From Lysobacter sp. Root76 (GTDB taxonomy: Bacteria > Pseudomonadota > Gammaproteobacteria > Xanthomonadales > Xanthomonadaceae): 64,000 bases of DNA. A program made the translations under genes and the position numbers. Shown piece by piece: positions 44,453-53,408 of this stretch; the first letter of the stretch is position 1, and every line of letters begins with the position of its first letter. The notes beneath the pieces were generated by a model. It ran no database searches and had not been told where the DNA came from. It saw only the letters and a list, made by a program, of their open reading frames with translations. The stretch is from assembly GCF_001428685.1 (NCBI RefSeq), contig NZ_LMIK01000010.1, forward strand, positions 103,167 through 167,166, given 5' to 3'.

Positions 44453-45943
44453 ATGACCGATCTGCAAGACCTGACCGCGCTGATCCGCGCCAACACCTCC
44501 CTGATCGTGATCGAGACCCGCGACGAAGGCCGCGTGGTCGAACTGTTCCGGCAGGCGCTGATGCAGGTCTGGCGCGCGCTGTACCGCTGGTCGATCACAG
44601 AGGGCCTGCGCCGGGTCGATATCGACCGCGAGGACGAAGAGACCCGGGTCGCGCCGGATATCTCCGCGACCCTGCAGGCGATCCGCGACGCCGATCAGCG
44701 CGGCATCTATCTGCTGTTCGACGCCCATCCCTACCTGGGTTACGCCAGCACCCAGCGCCAGCTGCGCGAGATCCTGCAGCGTCGCGGCTGCCAGCCGCAC
44801 GTGCTGGTGCTGATCGGGCATAAGGTCGAGCTGCCGCCGGACCTGGACTCGCTGGCGGTGCGCTACACGCCGCGCCTGCCCGACGCCAACGCCCTGCTCA
44901 AGCTGGTGCGCGAGGAAGCCGAGAACTACATGCGCGAGCACGGCGGCCGCCGGGTCGAGGTCGACGCCGAAGTGGTCAAGCAGATCGTGCGCAACCTGCA
45001 GGGCCTGGACCCGGTCGACGCGCGCCGGATCGCGCGCCACCTGATTTTCCGCGACGGCGCGATCGCCGCCGACGACCTGCCGGAACTGGCCAAGCTCAAG
45101 TTCGAGCTGCTCAACCGCTCCGGCCACCTGCATTACGAATACGACAGCGCGCGCATGGGCGACGTCGCCGGCGCGCGCCGGCTCAAGCGCTGGGTCGAAC
45201 AGCGCCGCGGCGTGTTCACCGGCGGCGAGCCGCCGCCCGGGCTGGACCCGCCCAAGGGCATGCTGCTGCTGGGCGTGCAGGGCTGCGGCAAGTCGATGCT
45301 GGCCAAGGCGGTCGCGGCCGGTTTCGGCGTGCCGCTGGTGCGGCTGGATTTCGGCACCCTGTACGACAAGTTCCATGGCGAGACCGAGAAGAACCTGCGC
45401 GCGGCGCTGGCCTCGGCCGAGCAATTGTCGCCGTGCGTGCTGTGGATCGACGAGATCGAGAAAGCCCTGGCCGGCGACGGCGGCGACGGCGACGGCGGGG
45501 TGTCGCGGCGCGTGCTGGGCTATCTGCTGACCTGGATGGCCGAGCGCAAGTCGCGGGTGTTCCTGGTCGCCACCGCCAACCAGATCGACGCGCTGCCGCC
45601 GGAACTGCTGCGCAAGGGCCGTTTCGACGAGATCTTCTTCGTCGACCTGCCCGACTCGTCCGCGCGCATCGAATTGTTCGCCCTGCACCTGCGCAAGCGC
45701 TCGCTGGCCGCGGAAGGTTTCGACCTGCCCGCGCTGGCGACGGCCAGCGACGGTTTTTCCGGCGCCGAGATCGAGCAGGCCATCGTCGCCGCGCTGTACG
45801 CCGCGCACGCGGCCAATGGGCCGCTGTCGGATTTCCAGCTACGCGCCGAGCTCAAGCAGACCCGTCCGCTGTCGGTGATGATGGCCGAGCAGGTCGAAGG
45901 CCTGCGCGAGTGGGCGCGCTCGCGCACGGTGCCGGCGGATTGA
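44453..45943 (+). CDS. Ycf46-like AAA+ ATPase
   Basis: A 496-residue AAA ATPase. An N-terminal regulatory region (1-225; LFDAHPYLGY, HVLVLIGHKVELPPDLD) is followed by the AAA core: Walker A GVQGCGKS (274-281), Walker B VLWIDEIEK (329-337), sensor-1 VATAN, arginine-finger region GRFDEIFFVDLP and the C-terminal lid GFSGAEIEQAI. This matches Ycf46 of chloroplasts and cyanobacteria, whose role is poorly known (CO2 or dark regulation in cyanobacteria). ATG 44453 (MTDLQDLTAL) is the conserved start. Confidence 0.88.
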   Translation: MTDLQDLTALIRANTSLIVIETRDEGRVVELFRQALMQVWRALYRWSITEGLRRVDIDREDEETRVAPDISATLQAIRDADQRGIYLLFDAHPYLGYASTQRQLREILQRRGCQPHVLVLIGHKVELPPDLDSLAVRYTPRLPDANALLKLVREEAENYMREHGGRRVEVDAEVVKQIVRNLQGLDPVDARRIARHLIFRDGAIAADDLPELAKLKFELLNRSGHLHYEYDSARMGDVAGARRLKRWVEQRRGVFTGGEPPPGLDPPKGMLLLGVQGCGKSMLAKAVAAGFGVPLVRLDFGTLYDKFHGETEKNLRAALASAEQLSPCVLWIDEIEKALAGDGGDGDGGVSRRVLGYLLTWMAERKSRVFLVATANQIDALPPELLRKGRFDEIFFVDLPDSSARIELFALHLRKRSLAAEGFDLPALATASDGFSGAEIEQAIVAALYAAHAANGPLSDFQLRAELKQTRPLSVMMAEQVEGLREWARSRTVPAD

Positions 45944-45962
45944 GTTTTTGGGAAGCGGGGGC

Positions 45963-46001
45963 CGCGACGATGCGGTTCGCCTGCGGCTCACCGCATCCTA
46001 C
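45963..46001. repeat. Partial palindromic repeat, family 2
   Basis: The minus-strand reading GTAGGATGCGGTGAGCCGCAG continues into GGCGAACCGCATCGTCGC. The same unit, more complete and inverted, lies at 55903-55985. It sits just after the Ycf46-like stop and overlaps the last codon of the adjacent gene on the minus strand. Confidence 0.65.
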
Positions 46002-46357
46002 GACCGGGTTTTGCGCTTCACGTAGACCCAGGCCCGGCGCCCCGACAGCAACGGCGCTTCGACGCGCTCGTAGTCGTCGACTTCGTAGGCGTCGGCCTGG
46101 GCCAGCTCCTCGGCGCTGATCGCGAACACCGTGCCCGGCACCGTGTCGGCGGGATCGCCGCTGTATTCGACGATCGGGTGATAGGTCTCGCCGCTGGTCG
46201 CCACGACCTGGGCGTCCTCGATCCGGATCGAACTGCGGCGATACCCGCTGAGCGCATCGGCTTCGCCGTGCAGCGAGCGCCCGAAGGTCGCGCGCTGTAC
46301 CTCGGCCAGCTGCAAGGTGCCGTAGGAAAACAGCGCGATGTCGCGATCGTCGTTCAT
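45998..46357 (-). CDS. Gamma-glutamylcyclotransferase-like (AIG2/YtfP fold) protein
   Basis: A 119-residue protein of the gamma-glutamylcyclotransferase fold. The glycine loop is FSYGTLQ (10-16), and the acidic catalytic area is ADAYEVDDYERVEAP (88-102), where the Glu/Asp corresponds to the catalytic Glu of GGCTs. It may convert gamma-glutamyl amines to 5-oxoproline. Its stop codon is inside the small palindromic repeat at 45963-46001. It follows ggt by 17 bp on the same strand, which fits gamma-glutamyl metabolism. Confidence 0.82.
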   Translation of the reverse strand: MNDDRDIALFSYGTLQLAEVQRATFGRSLHGEADALSGYRRSSIRIEDAQVVATSGETYHPIVEYSGDPADTVPGTVFAISAEELAQADAYEVDDYERVEAPLLSGRRAWVYVKRKTRS

Positions 46358-46374
46358 GCCGATACGGCCGCGGC

Positions 46375-48105
46375 TCAATAGCCCGCGGCCTGGCCGTCCT
46401 TGCGCGATTCGCTGGCGCCGACATAGCCGCCGTTGGGATTGACCATGATCGCCTGGTAGCCGCCATAGGGACCGTTGGCGAAGCGCACGCTGTGGCCCTT
46501 GCGCATCAGTTCGCGCACGGTCTCGTACGGGTAGCCGGTTTCCAGGTCGAGCTCGCCGCCGTCGCTCATCACCGTGGCCTGCCCGGCCGGGTCGGTGGAG
46601 CCGTCGTGCTGGATGCGCGGCGCATCGCCGGCTTCCTGCAGGTTCATGCCGAAGTCGATCAGGTTCATCACGATCTGTGCGTGCCCCTGCGGCTGCATCG
46701 CGCCGCCCATCACGCCGAACGACAGCCAGGGCTTGCCGTCCTTGGTCACGAACGCGGGAATGATGGTGTGGAACGGGCGCTTGCCCGGCGCGAACGAGTT
46801 GGGGTGCCCTTCCTTGAGCACGAACTGCTCGCCGCGGTCCTGGAAGATGAAGCCCAGGCCCGGCGCGGCCATGCCGCTGCCCATGCCGCGGTAGTTGGAC
46901 TGGATCAGCGAGACCATCATGCCGTCGGCGTCGGCGACGGTCAGGTAGATGGTGTCGCCCTCGTCCAGTTCCTTGGGCGTGGCCGGTTGCACTTCGCGCG
47001 CGGCCTTGTCCATCGAGATCAGCTTGCGGCGCTGCTGCGCGTAACGCTTGGAGATCAACTGCTCGACCGGCTGCTTGCCGAACGCCGGGTCGGCGTACCA
47101 GCGCGCGCGGTCGGCGAAGGCCAGCTTCTTGGCCTCGGCGAACAGGTGCACGTGTTCCGGGCTGCCGAAGCCGTAGCGCGTGAGGTCGTAGCCTTCCAGG
47201 ATGTTGAGGATCTGCAGCGCGGCGATGCCCTGGCCGTTGGGCGGCAGTTCCCACACGTCGTAGCCGCGATAGTTGCTGCTGACCGGCTCGACCCATTCGC
47301 CGTGGTGCGAGGCCAGGTCGTCGTAGCTCAGGTAGCCGTCGTTGGCCTTGAAGTAGGCGTCGATGGTGCGGGCGATGTCGCCCTTGTAGAACGCGTCGCG
47401 GCCGCCGTTGGCGATCTTCTCCAGGGTCGCGGCCAGGTTCGGGTTCTTCCAGGTTTCGCCGGTGCGCGGGGCGCGGCCGTCGATGGTGAACTGCTCCTTG
47501 AAGCCGGGCCACTTCGACAGGCGCGGCACCGAGGCGTTCCAGTAGTAAGCGATCACCTCGTGCACCGGGTGGCCTTCGCGGGCGTAGCGGATCGCTGGGG
47601 CGAGGTCGTCGGCCATGGGCTTGCGGCCGAAGCGCTCGTGCAGGGCGAACCAGGCGTCGACCGCGCCGGGCACGGTCACCGGCAGCGGGCCGTAGGACGG
47701 CACGTCGCTCAGGCCGCGCTTGCGGAACTCGGCCAGGCTCAGCGATTTGGGCGAACGGCCGGAGCCGTTGTAGCCGTAGAGCTTCTGGGTCTTGGGATCC
47801 CAGACGATCGCGAACAGGTCGCCGCCGATACCGCTGCCGGTGGGCTCCATCAGGCCGAGCGCGGCATTGGCGGCGATCGCCGCATCGACCGCGCTGCCGC
47901 CCTGCTTCATCACGTCCAGCGCGATCTGGGTCGCCAGCGGGTGCGAGGTCGCGGCGATCGCGTGCGGGGCATAGACCTCGCTGCGGGTCGCGAAGGGCTT
48001 GCCGGTGACGCGGTCGGCGGCCGGCGCGGGCGCGGCGTGGCCGGCGGCGAACAACGCACACAGCAGGACGAGCGGGAAACGGTGAGGCAGGCGGCGTGAG
48101 GTCAT
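46375..48105 (-). CDS. ggt: Gamma-glutamyltransferase
   Basis: A 576-residue periplasmic proenzyme with a signal peptide ending near APAPAA. The active nucleophile is T385 in DEGDTIYLTVAD, where self-cleavage makes the large and small subunits; the small subunit begins there. The large-subunit glutathione site includes EPTGSGIGGDLFAIVWD, and the small subunit has the GMAAPGLGFIFQDRG and FGVMGGAMQPQGHAQ segments, with the conserved GG oxyanion. It transfers gamma-glutamyl groups from glutathione. The cyclotransferase-like gene follows 17 bp downstream. Confidence 0.95.
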   Translation of the reverse strand: MTSRRLPHRFPLVLLCALFAAGHAAPAPAADRVTGKPFATRSEVYAPHAIAATSHPLATQIALDVMKQGGSAVDAAIAANAALGLMEPTGSGIGGDLFAIVWDPKTQKLYGYNGSGRSPKSLSLAEFRKRGLSDVPSYGPLPVTVPGAVDAWFALHERFGRKPMADDLAPAIRYAREGHPVHEVIAYYWNASVPRLSKWPGFKEQFTIDGRAPRTGETWKNPNLAATLEKIANGGRDAFYKGDIARTIDAYFKANDGYLSYDDLASHHGEWVEPVSSNYRGYDVWELPPNGQGIAALQILNILEGYDLTRYGFGSPEHVHLFAEAKKLAFADRARWYADPAFGKQPVEQLISKRYAQQRRKLISMDKAAREVQPATPKELDEGDTIYLTVADADGMMVSLIQSNYRGMGSGMAAPGLGFIFQDRGEQFVLKEGHPNSFAPGKRPFHTIIPAFVTKDGKPWLSFGVMGGAMQPQGHAQIVMNLIDFGMNLQEAGDAPRIQHDGSTDPAGQATVMSDGGELDLETGYPYETVRELMRKGHSVRFANGPYGGYQAIMVNPNGGYVGASESRKDGQAAGY

Positions 48106-48251
48106 GGCGCGGCTCCGCGGATCGGACCGCGACGATAACGCAGACCGGCGCGGCCGGGAGCGACGCAGTCGGGCGGATCGCGACCCGACGCCGGCGTATG
48201 CGGCGCCGATCCTGCCCGGCCCCATCCGGCCGGCGGGAAACCCGTGCGGAT

Positions 48252-51140
48252 TCACTCCGACGGCAACTGCGCGGCCGCCAGCCGCAGACGTTGCAGGGCG
48301 GCGTCGAGATAGTCCGCCAGCGGCGGGATCGCCAGCCATTCGCCCTGGCGGCCGGCGTTTTCCAGCGCCTCGGCGACTTGAGCCAGCTCGGCGGCACCGA
48401 CCATGCGCGCGGCGCCTTTGATCTTGTGCGCCTGGCGAGTCAAAGCCACGGCGTCGCCGCCGTCGCGCGCGGCGTGCAGCGCGACCAGGTCCTGCACGGT
48501 CGCGGCCAGGAACTCTTCGAGCACCTCGCGTGCCTCGGCCGGCGAGCCGCCGGTGAGCGCGCCCAGCACGTCGCGGTCCAAGGCCTGGACCTGGCCGAGT
48601 TGCGGCAGCACCGCGGGCGCGGCCGGCGCCACGGTCGCGGCGGCGGCGGCGTCGTTGTTGCCCAGCGTGTGCGGCAGCCAGCGCTGCAGGCAGGTCGCCA
48701 GCACCGCCACCGACACCGGCTTGGTCAGGTAGTCGTCCATGCCCGCGGCCAGGCAGCGTTCGGCCTCGCCTTTCAGCGCCGAGGCGGTCAGGGCGACGAT
48801 AGGCGTACGCGCCAGACCCTGCGTTTGCTCGATCTCGCGGATCGCGGCGGCCAAGGCGTAACCGTCCAGGCCGGGCATGTGCACGTCCGACAGCAGCATC
48901 GCGTAGCGGCCGCTGCGCCAGCGCTCCAAGGCCTGCAGGCCGTCCTCGGCCGACTCGCTGGCGTAGCCGGCCAGGGCGAGCTGGCGCGCGATCACCATGC
49001 GGTTGGTCGGATGGTCGTCGGCCAGCAGCACCAGGCTGCGCTCGCGCTCGGCCTGCTCGGGGCTGGGCATGGGCCGCAGCGCGACCGTGGCCGGCGCGCT
49101 GGCTTCCGGATCGGACGGCAGTTCCGACTCCGGCGCGCGCGGCAGGGTCACGATCAGACGCATGGTCGTGCCCAGGCCGGGGCGGCTTTCCATGCTGACC
49201 TCGCCGTCCATCAGCTCGGCCAGTCGGCGGCAGATCGCCAATCCCAGGCCGGTGCCGCCGTAGCGGCGCGTGGTGTCGCCTTCGGCTTGATGGAACGGCT
49301 GGAACAGATGCCGCTGCTGTTCCTCGCCGACGCCGATGCCGGTGTCGGTGACGCGGAAGCAGAGCGTGTCGCGCACCGTGCCGTCGGCGTCCTTGGCGCT
49401 GGACTGCCACTCCAGCGCCGCCTGCACCAGGCCTTCGGCGGTGAACTTGAGCGCGTTGGAGAGGAAATTGCCGATCACCTGGCGCAGCCGCAACGCGTCG
49501 GCGCGGTGCGCCGGCCCGATCCGCGGGTCGATCTCGCACAGCAGGTTCAACCCCCGGCTCGACGCCGCGCCGGCGTAGTTGGCGACCGTGCTGCGCAACA
49601 GTGCCGGCAGGCCGACCACGGTCGGCGACAGTTCCAGGTGCCCGGCTTCGATCTTCGAGAAATCCAGGATGTCGCCGATGATCTGCAGCAGGGAGGCCGA
49701 CGACTGCTGGATGATGTTGAGCGCGCGGCGCTGGTCGGAGTCCAGGCGCGAATGCGCGAGCACTTCGATCATGCCGGTCACGCCGATCATCGGGGTGCGG
49801 ATCTCATGGCTCATCGCGGCCAGGAACGAGGACTTGGCGCGGTTGGCGTCCTGCGCGCGCGCCTCGCTCGCGCGCAGCTCGCGCTCGAGCCGGCGGATCG
49901 CGCTGAGATCGGCGGCCACCAGCAGCAGGCCGCCGTCGGCGCCGTCGGCGTCGCTCATCGCCGACACCGCCAGCAGGGCCGGCACCCAGGTGCCGTTGCG
50001 ATGGCGCAGCGTGGCCTCGCGCGGCGCGGCCCGCATCGACGCCAGTTCGCGCAGCGCGGTCCAGTCGGCCTGCACCGGCCGGCCCAGGCGGTCGCCGAGT
50101 TCGTAGGCCAGGGCCTGCAGCGCCTTGGGTTCGAACAGCGCATGCAGGCGTTCGCGCGCCAGCAGGTCGGCGGCACGCCAGCCCAGCAGTTGTTCGGCGA
50201 AGGGATTGACCAGGGTGAAGCAGCCCTGCGCGTCGACCGCGACGATCGCGGTCTGGGCCGCGTCCAGCAGCGAGCGCTGGAAGCGCTCGCGCCGCTCCAG
50301 CTCGGCGCGGGTGCGCTCGTTGCGGATCAGCTGGCCGGTGAGTTCGTTCTCGAAACCCAGCACGTCGCGGCGCATGTCCAGGAACACCTGCATCACCATC
50401 GCCAGCTCGCCCCGCGGCTGGTGCCTGGGGGTGGCGGTGTAGTCGTGCTCGCGCATGCGCCGCGCCAGCCAAGTCAGGCTTTCGATGCCGCGGTAGGCAT
50501 TGCGCAACACGCGGCGCCCGACCACGGCCGCGACCAGCAGGGCCAGCACCGACAGCCCGATCCGCAGCGCGCTCACGCGCCGGCTGCGCTCGATATCGGC
50601 GTGGACCACGCTGTCGGCTTCGACCATTTCCAGATCGGACAGCAGCTTCAGGCGCTGGGTCAGCGGGTCGATGGCCGGGTACAGGCGCGTGTCGGCGAAA
50701 CGGCCCAGGGCCGGCATGTCTTCGCGCTGCAGGATCGCGCGCAGTTCGGCCGCGGCCGCGTCGGCGGCCACGCGCGCCTGGCCGGCGGCGCGGAAATGCA
50801 CCTCTTCCTCGGCGGTGCGCGGCAGCCGTTCCAGCACCGCCCAGCTTTCGTCGATGCGGGCGCGCGCGCCGTCGATGGTGGCCACGCCTTCGCGCCAAGG
50901 CACCAGGTAGTTGCGCACCCGGAAGGTGGTGTCGACCACGTCCAGGCCGTAGGCGTCGGACACCATCTTGATCCGGCGCAGACCGCGCAGCGAATCGTTG
51001 CGCAGGCTCAGCAGCGATTCGCGTGCGCGGTACTGGGCGACTTCATCGATCACCAGCACCGTCGCGCCGGTCAGCAGCAGCAGGCCGAACAGCGCCCACA
51101 GCTGATGTCGGATGCTGAGCGTGCCCAACCAGGCGCGCAT
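48252..51140 (-). CDS. Hybrid sensor histidine kinase with REC and HPt domains
   Basis: A 962-residue membrane kinase. An N-terminal helix (12-32), a ~150-residue periplasmic four-helix-bundle sensor and a second helix (191-208) precede a HAMP-like linker and a PAS domain (285-415). Then come HisKA with H445 (MSHEIRTP), HATPase (NFLSNALKFT, TDTGIGV, GGTGLGL), a receiver with D752 (SDVHMPGLDG) and a C-terminal HPt with H905 (AHKIKGA). All phosphorelay residues are present. The REC-EAL gene at 51151-52344 lies 10 bp upstream on the same strand, so the pair is one signalling unit. Confidence 0.94.
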   Translation of the reverse strand: MRAWLGTLSIRHQLWALFGLLLLTGATVLVIDEVAQYRARESLLSLRNDSLRGLRRIKMVSDAYGLDVVDTTFRVRNYLVPWREGVATIDGARARIDESWAVLERLPRTAEEEVHFRAAGQARVAADAAAAELRAILQREDMPALGRFADTRLYPAIDPLTQRLKLLSDLEMVEADSVVHADIERSRRVSALRIGLSVLALLVAAVVGRRVLRNAYRGIESLTWLARRMREHDYTATPRHQPRGELAMVMQVFLDMRRDVLGFENELTGQLIRNERTRAELERRERFQRSLLDAAQTAIVAVDAQGCFTLVNPFAEQLLGWRAADLLARERLHALFEPKALQALAYELGDRLGRPVQADWTALRELASMRAAPREATLRHRNGTWVPALLAVSAMSDADGADGGLLLVAADLSAIRRLERELRASEARAQDANRAKSSFLAAMSHEIRTPMIGVTGMIEVLAHSRLDSDQRRALNIIQQSSASLLQIIGDILDFSKIEAGHLELSPTVVGLPALLRSTVANYAGAASSRGLNLLCEIDPRIGPAHRADALRLRQVIGNFLSNALKFTAEGLVQAALEWQSSAKDADGTVRDTLCFRVTDTGIGVGEEQQRHLFQPFHQAEGDTTRRYGGTGLGLAICRRLAELMDGEVSMESRPGLGTTMRLIVTLPRAPESELPSDPEASAPATVALRPMPSPEQAERERSLVLLADDHPTNRMVIARQLALAGYASESAEDGLQALERWRSGRYAMLLSDVHMPGLDGYALAAAIREIEQTQGLARTPIVALTASALKGEAERCLAAGMDDYLTKPVSVAVLATCLQRWLPHTLGNNDAAAAATVAPAAPAVLPQLGQVQALDRDVLGALTGGSPAEAREVLEEFLAATVQDLVALHAARDGGDAVALTRQAHKIKGAARMVGAAELAQVAEALENAGRQGEWLAIPPLADYLDAALQRLRLAAAQLPSE

Positions 51141-51150
51141 GCGCTGCGCT

Positions 51151-52344
51151 CTACTCCGGCCGCCGCCAGCGGCCGAGCACGACCGGCAGGTCTTCGCCGG
51201 GCACCGGTTCGGCGATCAAATGGCCCTGGGCCATGCCGCAGCCCAGTTCGGCCAGCATCTGCCAGTCGTCGACGGTCTCCACGCCCTCGGCGACCACGTC
51301 CAGGCCGAGCTTGCGCGCCAAGTCCAGGCTGGCCTCGATCACCGCGCGCTTGCGCGGCTGCTCCTTGGCGCCGGAGACGAAGCCCTGATCGATCTTGAGT
51401 TCGGTGAACGGAATCTGCGACAGCTGCGCCAACGAGGAATAGCCGGTGCCGAAGTCGTCGATCGACAAGCCGAAGCCCTTCAGGCGCAACCGCGCGAGCA
51501 CATTCAGGCCGCGCGCGGCATCGGTCATCAGCGAACTCTCGGTGATCTCCAGCACCACCTCTTCCGGCGGCACACCGGCGACGCGCACCAGATGCTGGAA
51601 ACGGTCGGCCGCGCCGGCGTCGGCGAGCGTCGCCGGCGAAACATTGATCGACAGGTTCAAACGGATGCCCTGCCGGTCCCAGGCGCGCTTCCAGCGGCAA
51701 CCCTCGACCAGCATGTGGTCGGTCAGCAGGTCGACCAAGCCTTCGCGCTCCATCATCGGCACGAAGTGCTGCGGGCGCACGATGCGGCCGTCGGAGCGGC
51801 GCCAGCGCGCCAGCGCCTCGACCCCGACCGCCTTGCCGTTGCCGAACTCGACCTGGGGCTGGAACCACGGCCCGATCTCGCCCGCGGCCAGCGCTTCGCG
51901 GATCAGCTGCGGCGTGACCTCGACCGGCTCGTCGTCCTCTTCGGCATGCAGCGCGTGTTCGTAGCCTTCCAGCGCCTGCTGCAGTTTGGCCCGGGTCAGC
52001 GGCTTCTCGACGTTGCCCAGCATGCGCAAACCGTAGGCGCGGGCCATGGTCTGCACGGTGTTGAGCAGGGCCGGATCGAGCGCACTGACCACCGCCACCG
52101 AACGCGCCAGGCTGCGCTGGGCGACGTGGTCGATGAACTCGATGCCGTCCATGCCGGGCATGTCCAGGTCGACCAGGATCACGTCCGGCGGCGAGCGCAC
52201 TTCCTCGAGCAGGCGCAACGCGCCGGCGCCGTCGGCGGCTTCGAATACCTGCTCGACGCCCAGCTCGGCGAGCATGCGCAGCGCCATGCGGCGCTGGAAC
52301 CCATGGTCCTCGACCACCATCACGCTGAGCGCCGTAATCGACAT
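51151..52344 (-). CDS. REC-EAL response regulator, predicted c-di-GMP phosphodiesterase
   Basis: A 397-residue regulator. The receiver domain (1-125) has acceptor D59 (VDLDMPGMDG). The EAL domain (about 145-390) keeps the signature E176-A-L (VEALARW) and the catalytic and metal motifs NVSP, ITESSLM, SIDDFGTGYSSL (DDFGTG), LKIDQGFV (Lys) and VAEGVET (late Glu), so it should hydrolyse c-di-GMP. It resembles RocR in layout. The start at 52344 (MSITALSVMVVED) is the conserved receiver start. It is the first gene of the unit with the hybrid kinase. Confidence 0.94.
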   Translation of the reverse strand: MSITALSVMVVEDHGFQRRMALRMLAELGVEQVFEAADGAGALRLLEEVRSPPDVILVDLDMPGMDGIEFIDHVAQRSLARSVAVVSALDPALLNTVQTMARAYGLRMLGNVEKPLTRAKLQQALEGYEHALHAEEDDEPVEVTPQLIREALAAGEIGPWFQPQVEFGNGKAVGVEALARWRRSDGRIVRPQHFVPMMEREGLVDLLTDHMLVEGCRWKRAWDRQGIRLNLSINVSPATLADAGAADRFQHLVRVAGVPPEEVVLEITESSLMTDAARGLNVLARLRLKGFGLSIDDFGTGYSSLAQLSQIPFTELKIDQGFVSGAKEQPRKRAVIEASLDLARKLGLDVVAEGVETVDDWQMLAELGCGMAQGHLIAEPVPGEDLPVVLGRWRRPE

Positions 52345-52581
52345 GCCGTTCCCTGGAAAGACTGCCGCCATGGCCGTGGCGCGGTGCGCCGCGATCGCAA
52401 CGGACCGGCGGCTGCGCAGCCACGCGGCTCGGCTGCATTCGCGCCGACTGTATCCGCGCATAGCGTCCAACGGCAACGGCGCCGACGAACGGTCGCGGCG
52501 GTCGCACGGGCGACGGCGCGGCGATGGCAGGTCCGTCCGGACAGCCAAGCGCGCCGGCTGCGGGCGCGCTGCACGCGGCAC

Positions 52582-52610
52582 AAAAAAAGCGGAGCCGAAG
52601 CTCCGCTTTT
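52582..52610 (-). terminator. Intrinsic terminator
   Basis: On the minus strand an 11-bp stem (AAAAGCGGAGC with GCTCCGCTTTT) closed by a TTCG loop is followed by seven T. It lies 24 bp after the stop of the secreted repeat protein gene. The A/T symmetry could let it work both ways. Confidence 0.93.
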
Positions 52611-52633
52611 CGATTCGATCCGTGCGCGATGCG

Positions 52634-53278
52634 TTACGGATACTTCGGCGGGTTCGCGGCCCAGGCCGCCTGCACTTCCGCCAGGGTCTTGCGCTCGGCT
52701 TTGGTCCAGCCCGGCAGCAGGCGCGCGAACTGCGCGCTGTCGACCCACTGGGTCGGCTCGGTGCGCACGGCGGCGGCATACCACTGCACGGCTTCGTCCT
52801 TGCGGCCCAGCGACCACAGCGCCAAAGCGAAAGTCGGCGGCATCCACGAGGCGGTGACGCCGCGGGCGGCGTACAGCGTGCGCCACTGTTCGAACGCGGC
52901 CTTGTCGTCGCCGGCGCGGTACAGATCCCAGCCGTAGTTCCACATCACCGCACGCCAGATGCCGTCGCTGGCGTCCAGGCCGGACAAGGCGCGTGCGTAC
53001 AGCTGACGACCGAGGTCGACGCGGCCGCTTTCCATGGCCAGATGCGCGAGCTGCGCGGCTTCGGCATCGGCGCCGGCCTTGCGCTCGAGGATGCGACTCA
53101 GCTTCTGCATCGCCGCTTCGCCGGTCTCGCGCACGACCACCACCGGCTTGGTGGTGTTGGTGTCGGCATCGAAGTAGAACTCGACGGGCTTGGGCAGCGA
53201 CGGCGCGGTGGCGGTCTGGGCCGCTGCGGTTCCGGATACGGCCAGCACGGCCGTCAACAACACACTACGAATACGCAT
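52634..53278 (-). CDS. Secreted TPR-like protein of unknown function
   Basis: A 214-residue exported protein (signal peptide ending GTAAAQ). The mature part contains helix pairs of Sel1/TPR-like type: AEAAQLAHLAMESGRVDLGRQLYARAL, MWNYGWDLYRAGDDKAAFEQWRTLYAARG and FALALWSLGRKDEAVQWYAAAV. It ends KYP. Probably a periplasmic scaffold. It is separated from the REC-EAL gene by a strong terminator and stands alone. Confidence 0.82.
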   Translation of the reverse strand: MRIRSVLLTAVLAVSGTAAAQTATAPSLPKPVEFYFDADTNTTKPVVVVRETGEAAMQKLSRILERKAGADAEAAQLAHLAMESGRVDLGRQLYARALSGLDASDGIWRAVMWNYGWDLYRAGDDKAAFEQWRTLYAARGVTASWMPPTFALALWSLGRKDEAVQWYAAAVRTEPTQWVDSAQFARLLPGWTKAERKTLAEVQAAWAANPPKYP

Positions 53279-53370
53279 GATCGATGGATCCCCCTGATAC
53301 CCGCATATGCTAACCCGAGCGGGATAGGGATCGCGCCGTTCATCACGCTTTTTGCGGCAAATCGGGCCTT

Positions 53371-53400
53371 GCGCGGCCCCGACGCTCGTCGGGGCCGCGC
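53371..53400 (-). terminator. Terminator-like hairpin after the hexosaminidase gene
   Basis: GCGCGGCCCCGA and TCGGGGCCGCGC form a perfect 12-bp stem with loop CGCTCG, 9 bp after the GH20 stop. No T-run. Confidence 0.6.
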
Positions 53401-53408
53401 ATTCAGCC

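Noticed and set aside
48096..51398. 1100-codon open frame antisense to the hybrid kinase
   Set aside because: Same reason: low-complexity Arg/Gln/Ala/His composition, no start context, while the other strand encodes a complete kinase.
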